Of a DNA stretch of 64,000 bases, positions 57,702-64,000 are shown one piece after another; position 1 is the stretch's first letter; each line of letters begins with the position of its first letter. Source of the DNA: Allomeiothermus sp035760705 (GTDB taxonomy: Bacteria > Deinococcota > Deinococci > Deinococcales > Thermaceae); assembly GCA_035760705.1 (NCBI GenBank), contig DASTSL010000124.1:7415-71414 (forward strand), written 5' to 3'. A model generated the notes under the pieces. The model searched no databases. It was not told where the DNA came from and was given only the letters and a program-made list of their open reading frames with translations. Position numbers and translations under genes: made by a program.

Positions 57702-58809
57702 GCAAGCCCATGTCCTGGGGGTTTTCGCCCGAGACGGCTCGAGCCACCGCCCGACCCCAGATCGCCCCCACCACGTTCCCAGTCCCGCTATAGGCCCCGA
57801 TGACCCAGACGTCGGGGCGCACTTCTTCCAGGATCGGCAAACCGGTCTCGCTGTACGCCACCGAGGCCGCCCAGCGATGGGTGACCCGCGCCCTGACCCC
57901 GATCGAGCGGAGCAGATTTTCCAGGCGGGTTTGGATGGCCTCGCTCGGCTCGAGGGCGTGGGTCCACTCCTCCTCGAGCGCCGAATCGCGCATCCCGCCC
58001 AGGGCGAGGCGCCCGTCGGGAAGTTGCTGCCAGTAGTCGTAGCCCCAGCGGGTATAGACCGGGCGGGGGAAGTGGACTTCCGGCGCGGGGGCCGTGCCGA
58101 GCATCTGCAACCGGGCGGTGCGCACCCTGCCGGAAAGCTCGGGGAAAAGCCGCTCGAGCCTGCCGTCCACCGCCACGATCACCCGTTGGCAGCGGATCCG
58201 GGCCTTGGGGGTGCGGACTTCCTGGCCGCTGATCTCCAAAGCCGGGGTGTGCTCGAAGAGCCAAGCCCCCTTTTCGAGCGCCTGCCGGGCCAGGATGCGG
58301 CAGCGGCGGAGGGGGTTGAACGCGCCATCGCTGGGGATCAATAAGCCCCTGCCCTCGGGGCCTTCGTAACGTTCGGCGGGGAAGCCGTCGGCCTGGAGGG
58401 CCCGGTAGTGCTCGAGGCAGTCCTGCTCCTCCTCTTCCGAGGCCGCAATGCGCAAAGAACCCACCCGGCGGATGGCCTCGGGGGTCTCTTGGATCATGCG
58501 CTCGATCTGCTCGAGGGTGGCCTGGTACACGCTCCGGGCGGACTCGCGCCCGAACTGCCGCACGGTCTCGTGGTAGAACTTGGCGACCCCCGCCAGCAAA
58601 AACCCGCCGTTCCGCCCGGCGGCCCCACCCGCGATGCTCCCCGCATCGATTCCCACCACTTTCCGGCCCAGGTCCAGCAGTTCATGAACGGCAGCCAGCC
58701 CGCTTCCGCCCAGCCCGACCACACAGACTTCGGTCTCGAAGTCGCGCTCGAGTTCAGGTAGGCCCGGCCAGGTTCCGTCATCCCAGATCGGCGAGTTAGG
58801 CAGATTCAC
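57676..58809 (-). CDS. FAD-dependent amino acid or amine oxidoreductase (DAO family)
   Basis: A 377-residue flavoprotein of the D-amino-acid-oxidase/glycine-oxidase group. The FAD fold lies at EVCVVGLGGSGLAAVHELLD, followed by DAGSIAGGAAGRNGGFLLAG, the segment typical of GlcD/PuuB-like gamma-glutamylputrescine oxidases. The C-terminal FAD contact is GLPILEEVRPDVWVIGAYSG. The substrate could be an N-methyl or free amino acid or amine. It is convergent with the decayed higA and its stop lies inside that remnant. Confidence 0.88.
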   Translation of the reverse strand: MNLPNSPIWDDGTWPGLPELERDFETEVCVVGLGGSGLAAVHELLDLGRKVVGIDAGSIAGGAAGRNGGFLLAGVAKFYHETVRQFGRESARSVYQATLEQIERMIQETPEAIRRVGSLRIAASEEEEQDCLEHYRALQADGFPAERYEGPEGRGLLIPSDGAFNPLRRCRILARQALEKGAWLFEHTPALEISGQEVRTPKARIRCQRVIVAVDGRLERLFPELSGRVRTARLQMLGTAPAPEVHFPRPVYTRWGYDYWQQLPDGRLALGGMRDSALEEEWTHALEPSEAIQTRLENLLRSIGVRARVTHRWAASVAYSETGLPILEEVRPDVWVIGAYSGTGNVVGAIWGRAVARAVSGENPQDMGLLRLSPSSR

Positions 58810-58838
58810 GCCCTCAGCTTACCCGCTCGTAGGTCTTT

Positions 58839-59174
58839 CTAGGCCAGGCTGTCGCGGACTTGCTGCACGAACGACTGGATGCGATCCGAGATCGGTTCAT
58901 TCTTCCAAACGATCTGCCAGAAGGGGGCCGAGGGCCGCCAGGAGTCTATTTGCAGGTTGATCCACTCGATCATCCGCTGCGAAGAAAGCGGCCCCGACTT
59001 TTTGCCGACCCGGCGCAAGGGGGTTTCCTCCAGGGAATACGCACTGTACTGGTCCCGCTGAGCAAGCAAGATGACGATCAGCAAAACCCCGCTATCGGCA
59101 CGCTGGGTTCGCGACTCTAAGGCGTGGTCGTGACGAAGCGACCCGAGCTGTTTGCGGGTCAACATTGGATTCAT
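58839..59174 (-). CDS. Hypothetical protein
   Basis: A 111-residue protein of ordinary composition (MNPMLTRKQLGSLRHDHALE) with no recognised domain, signal peptide or membrane helix. ATG 59174 or 59165 could be the start; TATATA lies upstream in AT-rich sequence (59193-59200) near the tRNA terminator. It sits between the oxidoreductase gene and tRNA-Ala on the same strand. Confidence 0.5.
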   Translation of the reverse strand: MNPMLTRKQLGSLRHDHALESRTQRADSGVLLIVILLAQRDQYSAYSLEETPLRRVGKKSGPLSSQRMIEWINLQIDSWRPSAPFWQIVWKNEPISDRIQSFVQQVRDSLA

Positions 59175-59205
59175 TGTAAGGGGAAAAGTTGTTTATATAC
59201 AGTTC

Positions 59206-59235
59206 AAAAAGCCGAGCCGGGGCCATGCCCGGCTC
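59206..59235 (-). terminator. Intrinsic terminator after tRNA-Ala
   Basis: GAGCCGGG (59214-59221) and CCCGGCTC (59228-59235) form a perfect 8-pair stem. On the minus strand it is followed by CGGCTTTTTG (complement of 59206-59210 is five T). Confidence 0.85.
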
Positions 59236-59245
59236 AGTTTGGGTC

Positions 59246-59320
59246 TGGTGGAGCTGGAGGGATTTGAACCCCCGACCTTGTCCTTGCAAAGGACCTGCTC
59301 TCCCGCTGAGCTACAGCCCC
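59246..59320 (-). tRNA. tRNA-Ala (anticodon TGC)
   Basis: On the minus strand GGGGCTG pairs with CAGCTCC to form the acceptor stem. The D arm is GCTCAGCGGGAGAGC, the anticodon loop TTTGCAA carries TGC (complement of 59286-59288), and the T arm contains GGGTTCAAATCCC. Discriminator A is followed by an encoded CCA. Length is 75 bases including CCA. Confidence 0.98.
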
Positions 59321-59371
59321 AGGTTTGTCAAATGCTCAGGCCTCGAACGCCAGGGGCCTGACCGGAAATGG

Positions 59372-59400
59372 AGTATAGCAGCACTTAAGCCTGGGCGCAA
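59372..59400 (-). promoter_or_regulatory. tRNA-Ala promoter
   Basis: On the minus strand TTGCGC (complement of 59395-59400) and TATACT (complement of 59372-59377) are separated by 17 bases. The transcript would begin about 45 bases before the mature tRNA. Confidence 0.7.
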
Positions 59401-59415
59401 ACCTGGGTTTTCACC

Positions 59416-60351
59416 TTAGCCGCTGGAGGCCGCCGGAACGATAAACCGCACCTGCTCCGGCAGCACCCAGGCCTCCAGGGGCGGGCTCCCCTCCACGCTT
59501 TCTCCGTCAAACTGCACCGGCAGCGGAGGGTCGGACTCGAGCCGCACCCGTTTGACCGAATGGATCTCCAGTCGGTCGCTCACGTCAGGAGCGGCCAGGC
59601 CGATCTTCTCCGCCAGTTGACGCAACAACTCGGGGACCAGGCCCGCCGCCGAGCGGGTTTTGAGGATCACCACCTCGAGCCGACCGTCCTGGGCATTGGC
59701 ACCGGGGGCCAGCTCGAGGCCCAGTTGCATCTTGGCGAAGTTGGCCATCAGCACCCCGATCCCCTCGGCCTGATAGGGCTCCCCATCGAGTTCCAAAGCG
59801 AACCGGGCGACCGGGGCGTTGGCGTTGGCGAGAGCGCTGAGCACATATCCCCCGACCCCGAAGCGGGGCTTGAGGGCCTCCGAGTCGGCGATCATCTTAG
59901 CGTCGAAACCGACCCCCGCCGCCACGGTGAACCCCTTCGTGACGGGGTTACCCGAGGTATCGGTGTAACCGAGCTGGGCCAGGTCGGTCGGCTGGGTTTG
60001 GCCGACCAAGAGGGTTTGGGCCAGTTCGGCGGGGTCGGTGGGCAGACCCAGGTTGAGGGCGATCAGGTTGGCGGTGCCCGCCGGGTAAGCCAGCAGGGGG
60101 ACCTCGCTACCGAGGAGGGCGTGGGCCACCGCCGAGACCGTGCCGTCGCCCCCGGCAGCCACCACCGCGCGAAAGCTCGAGGCATCCCGCAAGAGTTCTT
60201 CCAGGGAAGCTCCCGGTTGCAGGGCCCGAAGCTCACCGGTGAGGCCCTGCTGGCTCAGCTCGAGCACGAACTCCTCCAAGCCCGAGCCGCCCTGCCCGGA
60301 CTTTTCGTTGTGGATGACCAGCACCCGCCCGGCTTTGCTGGGGGCATTCAT
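59416..60351 (-). CDS. Diacylglycerol kinase family lipid kinase
   Basis: A 311-residue DAGK-catalytic-domain protein. It opens VLVIHNEKSGQGGSGLEEF and carries VVAAGGDGTVSAVAHALLGS, the nucleotide-binding GGDGT signature, followed by PAGTANLIALNLGLP. The C-terminal beta-rich domain ends FDGESVEGSPPLEAWVLPEQ. Such enzymes phosphorylate diacylglycerol, sphingoid bases or related lipids. ATG 60351 lies 6 bases after TATAAC (complement of 60358-60363), a clear leaderless arrangement; the longer open frame upstream covers the rpsB promoter and is rejected. Confidence 0.9.
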   Translation of the reverse strand: MNAPSKAGRVLVIHNEKSGQGGSGLEEFVLELSQQGLTGELRALQPGASLEELLRDASSFRAVVAAGGDGTVSAVAHALLGSEVPLLAYPAGTANLIALNLGLPTDPAELAQTLLVGQTQPTDLAQLGYTDTSGNPVTKGFTVAAGVGFDAKMIADSEALKPRFGVGGYVLSALANANAPVARFALELDGEPYQAEGIGVLMANFAKMQLGLELAPGANAQDGRLEVVILKTRSAAGLVPELLRQLAEKIGLAAPDVSDRLEIHSVKRVRLESDPPLPVQFDGESVEGSPPLEAWVLPEQVRFIVPAASSG

Positions 60352-60406
60352 GTTCCGGTTATAACCGACTGGGTCTTTGCGCTCGTTGCCCTGCCTCACA
60401 AAAAGT

Positions 60407-60435
60407 TTGCCAAAGTTCTTCTCCCCGGCTATAAT
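60407..60435 (+). promoter_or_regulatory. Promoter of the rpsB-tsf operon
   Basis: TTGCCA (60407-60412) and a perfect TATAAT (60430-60435) are 17 bases apart. Transcription would start near 60442, giving a leader of about 100 bases. Confidence 0.88.
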
Positions 60436-60469
60436 TCCCCTTTGGGTGTGCCGAAAGCGATTTGGGGCA

Positions 60470-60530
60470 GGGAGAGGTCCCCAGATCAGACGCGGCAGGC
60501 AAAAACTCCAATCCCACTCCAACCTCTCCC
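60470..60530 (+). promoter_or_regulatory. rpsB leader hairpin
   Basis: GGGAGAGGT (60470-60478) pairs perfectly with ACCTCTCCC (60522-60530), closing a 43-base internal region. The stem ends just before the AGGAG ribosome site (60534-60538) of rpsB. Its position suits control by S2 or mRNA protection, but this is inference. Confidence 0.6.
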
Positions 60531-60542
60531 GTTAGGAGAAGC

Positions 60543-61295
<753 letters not shown>

Positions 61296-61309
61296 GGATT
61301 CAGCGGTTA

Positions 61310-61360
61310 GCGGTTGGCCGTTAGCTGTTAGCGAACCGCAAACGGCGAACAGCCAACCGC
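61310..61360. repeat. GGCTAAC-word inverted repeat in the rpsB-tsf spacer
   Basis: GCGGTTGGC (61310-61318) pairs with GCCAACCGC (61352-61360). The interval repeats GTTAGCTGTTAGCG and CAAACGGCGAACAG words. It fills the whole spacer between rpsB and tsf. Confidence 0.7.
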
Positions 61361-61382
61361 CTAAATTAAGGGTGAGGACGAC

Positions 61383-61973
61383 ATGACGCAAACCGAACAG
61401 ATCAAAAAACTCCGCGAGGCCACCGGCGCGGGGATGATGGACGTGAAAAGAGCGCTCGAGGACGCGGGCTGGGACGCCGAGAAGGCCACGACCCTGCTGC
61501 GCGAGCGGGGAGCCCTCAAGGCCGCCAAGAAAGCCGATCGCGAGGCCCGCGAGGGGATCATCGGCTCCTACATCCACCACAACGCCCGGGTGGGGGTGAT
61601 GGTCGAACTCAACTCCGAAACCGACTTCGTAGCCCGCAACGAGCAGTTCCAGCAGCTCGCCAAGGACATCGCCATGCACATCGCCATGGCCAACCCCCGC
61701 TACGTGAGCGTGGAGGAGGTCCCCGCGGAGGAACTCGAGAAGGAGCGGCAGATCTACATCCAGCAGCTCTTGAACGAGGGTAAGCCGCAGAACATCGCCG
61801 AGAAAGCCGCCGAGGGTCGGTTGCGGAAGTTCTACGAGGAGACCGTGCTGCTCGAGCAGCCTTTCGTCAAGGACGACAAGGTAAAGGTGGGCGACCTGAT
61901 CAAGGCCGCCGTGGCCAAGATCGGCGAGAACATCGTGGTAAGGCGCTTCGCCCGCTTCGAGGTAGGAGCGTAG
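61383..61973 (+). CDS. tsf: Elongation factor Ts, short form
   Basis: A 196-residue EF-Ts, the short version found in Thermus, which acts as a dimer. The N-terminal UBA-like domain is IKKLREATGAGMMDVKRALE; the core has the conserved ELNSETDFVARNEQFQ that inserts next to the EF-Tu magnesium site. The second coiled-coil repeat of longer EF-Ts is absent. It is the second gene of the operon and is followed by an intrinsic terminator, so pyrH may be read only by read-through or its own promoter. Confidence 0.97.
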   Translation: MTQTEQIKKLREATGAGMMDVKRALEDAGWDAEKATTLLRERGALKAAKKADREAREGIIGSYIHHNARVGVMVELNSETDFVARNEQFQQLAKDIAMHIAMANPRYVSVEEVPAEELEKERQIYIQQLLNEGKPQNIAEKAAEGRLRKFYEETVLLEQPFVKDDKVKVGDLIKAAVAKIGENIVVRRFARFEVGA

Positions 61974-61987
61974 AATTGCCGAGGGCC

Positions 61988-62022
61988 GAGGGTCAAGCCT
62001 CTAGAGCTTGGCCCTCTTTTTT
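61988..62022 (+). terminator. Intrinsic terminator after tsf
   Basis: GAGGGTCAAGC (61988-61998) pairs with GCTTGGCCCTC (62006-62016), with one G-U pair, followed by six T (62017-62022). The stem uses the same GAGGGTC words seen in other spacers. Confidence 0.85.
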
Positions 62023-62048
62023 GGCCCTCGAGCCCTCACCCTAGGCAT

Positions 62049-62753
62049 ATGAGATACAAACGCGTACTCCTCAAACTCAGCGGTGAATTCCTGACCAGCT
62101 CAGGCTTCGGCATCCAGCCCGAGCCCACCAAAGCCCTGGCCGAGGAGATTGCCCAGGCCCACAGCACCGGGGTCCAGCTTTCAGTGGTGGTGGGGGCGGG
62201 AAACCTCTGGCGGGGGGCCAAGCAAGGGGTGGGCATGGACCGGGCCACCGCCGATTACATCGGGATGCTGGCCACCATCATGAACTCGCTGGCCTTGCAG
62301 GATGCCCTGGAGAGCCTGGGCGTGCCCACCCGGGTGCAGACCGCCCTCACCATCAGCCAGGTGGCCGAGCCCTACATCCGCCGCCGGGCCCTACGCCACC
62401 TAGAAAAAGGACGGGTGGTGATCTTCGGCGGGGGGACCGGCAACCCCTTCTTCACCACCGATACCACCGCGGCGCTGCGGGGGCTCGAGGTGGGAGCCGA
62501 GGTGGTGCTGATGGCCAAGAACAAGGTGGACGGGGTCTACTCTGATGACCCCCTGAAAAACCCCCTGGCCCAGCGCTACGATACCTTGAGCTACATGGAC
62601 GTGCTCAACCAGGGCCTACAGGTCATGGACGCCACCGCGATCAGCCTGTGCATGGACAAAAAGCTCCCCATCGTGGTCTTCGATATCTTCCAACCGGGCA
62701 ACTTGGTCCGCATCATCCAGGGCGAGCAGGTAGGGACGCTCATTCACGCCTGA
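62049..62753 (+). CDS. pyrH: Uridylate kinase
   Basis: A 234-residue UMP kinase of the amino-acid-kinase fold. It opens YKRVLLKLSGEFL, contains VVVGAGNLWRGAKQGVGMDR, ADYIGMLATIMNSLALQDAL, VVIFGGGTGNPFFTTDTTAA and KVDGVYSDDPLKNP. It phosphorylates UMP to UDP and is essential. The start at ATG 62049 lies 26 bases after the tsf terminator T tract; no strong ribosome site is visible, so a short-leader transcript is possible. Confidence 0.97.
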   Translation: MRYKRVLLKLSGEFLTSSGFGIQPEPTKALAEEIAQAHSTGVQLSVVVGAGNLWRGAKQGVGMDRATADYIGMLATIMNSLALQDALESLGVPTRVQTALTISQVAEPYIRRRALRHLEKGRVVIFGGGTGNPFFTTDTTAALRGLEVGAEVVLMAKNKVDGVYSDDPLKNPLAQRYDTLSYMDVLNQGLQVMDATAISLCMDKKLPIVVFDIFQPGNLVRIIQGEQVGTLIHA

Positions 62754-62831
62754 AGATGCGGATAGCCCATCGTCCATAGCTTTTTGCCATCAGCGATAAG
62801 CTATAGGCTATAAGCAAGCGGAGGTACGACC

Positions 62832-63389
62832 ATGCTCAAAGACCTCTACACCGAGACCCGCAATCACATGCAAAAAGCGCTGGAGGCGCTCGAGCACCAT
62901 CTCTCCGGCCTGCGCACCGGGCGGGCCAACCCGGCCATCCTCAAGTCCATCCGGGTGGACTATTACGGCTCGCTGATGCCCATCGACCAGCTGGGAACCA
63001 TCACCGCGCCGGATGCCCGCACTTTGGTGATCCAATCCTGGGACGCGGGCGCCCTCAAGTCCATCGAAAAGGCCATCCGCGATTCGGATTTGGGCCTCAA
63101 CCCCAACAACAAGGGGGACTCCATCTTCATCAGCATCCCCCCCCTCACCGAAGAACGCCGCCGCGACCTGGTGAAGTCGGTCAAGCACTACGCTGAAGAA
63201 GCCCGGGTGGCGGTGCGCAACGCCCGCCGCGAAGCGGTGGACAAGGCCAAGAAGATGGGCAAGGACCAGCACCTCTCCGAGGACGACATCAAACGGGCCG
63301 AGACCGAGATCCAGAAGATCACCGACGAATTCATCGGCAAGGTGGACTCCGCCCTGGAGAAAAAAGAGCACGAGATCCTGGGCGGGTAG
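62832..63389 (+). CDS. frr: Ribosome recycling factor
   Basis: A 185-residue RRF. It contains LSGLRTGRANPAILKSI, DYYGSLMPIDQLGTI, SWDAGALKSIEKAI and IPPLTEERRRDLVKSVKHY, all conserved. With EF-G it splits post-termination ribosomes. ATG 62832 is preceded by GGAGG. The pyrH-frr spacer contains imperfect repeats of AGCTATAGGCTATAAGC-type words. Confidence 0.97.
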   Translation: MLKDLYTETRNHMQKALEALEHHLSGLRTGRANPAILKSIRVDYYGSLMPIDQLGTITAPDARTLVIQSWDAGALKSIEKAIRDSDLGLNPNNKGDSIFISIPPLTEERRRDLVKSVKHYAEEARVAVRNARREAVDKAKKMGKDQHLSEDDIKRAETEIQKITDEFIGKVDSALEKKEHEILGG

Positions 63390-63521
63390 GGCAAAACCGC
63401 TGCTAACGGCTAGCCGCCAACGGCCTACACAGGCTGCGGTTGGCGAGGAGCTCAATCCACCTTTCGCTTGCCCCGCAATCTCGGGTTTGCGGTTATGCTG
63501 TTGGGTCAAGGAGGCTAGCCC

Positions 63522-64000
63522 ATCATCGAAGAACCGCCGCAAAGCAAAGAGCCCAAAGCCCGCGGGGAGTCTCTGACCACCCGCGTGGTCTCCTCGGTGG
63601 TGGGGGTGACTATTTTGGGCTTCATCATGTGGGTGGGGCTGCCGTTGGTGATCCCGGCCCTGGTCTTCCTGCTCTGGTTGGGCAGCGCCGAGCTGCGGGA
63701 CATGCTCGCCAAACGGGGCATTGAACTCAACATGGCATTCTTACGCTGGGGCGGGCTCTTGATGCTGGTCTTCTCCTATCCCCCGCTCTCCAGTCAGTAC
63801 CCCGGCATCCCCTGGCGCGAGATCGCCTTAGGTCTGGTGCTAATCGGGGCCTTCAGCTACGAGTTGCTCAACGGGGCCAACATCCCCCGCTTCGCCTATA
63901 GCCTGATGGCCTTCTTGTATCTGCCTTGGATGCTGGGGTATTTCCTCTTGCTCCGCTACCATCCCCACGACGACACCCTGGGCATCTGGACGCTGACCCT
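63522..64000 (+). CDS. cdsA: Phosphatidate cytidylyltransferase, 5-prime part
   Basis: The frame runs off the right edge. After a polar N-terminal tail (IEEPPQSKEPKARGESLTTR) come several hydrophobic helices (VVSSVVGVTILGFIMWVGLP, VIPALVFLLWLGSAELRDML, and later WMLGYFLLLRYHP), the pattern of CdsA, which makes CDP-diacylglycerol. It follows frr as in many genomes. There is no ATG, GTG or TTG near the strong ribosome site AAGGAGG (63508-63514). An in-frame TAG lies at 63516-63518, and the first codons after it are CCC ATC ATC GAA, so translation may start at ATC 63522 or 63525. The catalytic part is outside the window. Confidence 0.75.
   Translation, partial: MIEEPPQSKEPKARGESLTTRVVSSVVGVTILGFIMWVGLPLVIPALVFLLWLGSAELRDMLAKRGIELNMAFLRWGGLLMLVFSYPPLSSQYPGIPWREIALGLVLIGAFSYELLNGANIPRFAYSLMAFLYLPWMLGYFLLLRYHPHDDTLGIWTLT

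Noticed and set aside
60352..60522. N-terminal extension of the lipid kinase gene
   Set aside because: The extension would cover the divergent rpsB promoter, and the ATG at 60351 stands 6 bases after a TATAAC hexamer with the conserved domain starting soon after.

Overview
The window reads as chromosomal DNA from a thermophilic member of the Deinococcota, most like Meiothermus or Thermus. The basis is high GC, a 196-residue short EF-Ts, a split glycine decarboxylase (gcvPA/gcvPB), a Thermus-type MglA/MglB pair, a TreS-family trehalose enzyme, many leaderless promoters, and extreme over-use of CTCGAG. The assignment comes from recalled family features; no search was run. I see no insertion sequence, prophage, CRISPR array or rRNA. 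The only tRNA is tRNA-Ala(TGC).

Layout. 1-2400: the end of an oxidase-like gene, an MFS transporter, a DUF1353 protein and rpsO. 2400-7700: an RNA-decay block of rpsO, a structured spacer, pnp, a uridine-kinase-like gene, a 22-codon ORF and rnj. 7800-11630: a TlpA-like thioredoxin, a UspA-like protein, a short TreS-like enzyme and a wrecked otsA/otsB remnant. 11700-18620: a probable operon of DUF1175, a thioester alpha-2-macroglobulin, a gluzincin-like protein and a nitrilase-family enzyme. 18620-21580: a parvulin PPIase, hemY and a small hypothetical gene. 21730-24750: a metY-metX operon behind a SAM-I riboswitch. 24790-30720: a sugar-binding protein, an AfsR-like regulator, an AEC transporter and small ORFs. 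31160-34570: prmA-rsmE-lipoprotein, and znuA divergent from a zur-like gene. 34610-40090: a PfkB kinase and the glycine cleavage genes. 40200-44900: mglBA, an M20 peptidase, an S9-like hydrolase and hemW. 44940-51440: DUF952, mfd, pcp, an LpxB-related protein and a glycosyltransferase. 51580-58810: an M29 aminopeptidase, SWIB and acidic small proteins, a giant GH13-like protein, a decayed higA and an FAD oxidoreductase. 58840-64000: a hypothetical gene, tRNA-Ala, a lipid-kinase-like gene, and the rpsB-tsf-pyrH-frr-cdsA cluster.

Regulation visible in the sequence: strong sigma-70 promoters for rpsO, the DUF1175 operon, metYX, rpsB and tRNA-Ala; a SAM-I riboswitch with a nested terminator; a Zur-like operator inside the znuA promoter; and at least six start codons lying 5 to 7 bases after a -10 hexamer.

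The most unusual material is non-genic. Several families of short self-complementary repeats fill operon spacers and also lie inside genes: a tandem-pair unit with core TTTCGC-N-GCGAA, an element carrying TTTTGACGTAGGACGTA, and hairpins carrying CCCTTAGCGCTCTGC. A micro-ORF beside rnj also repeats the last residues of PNPase with synonymous codon differences.
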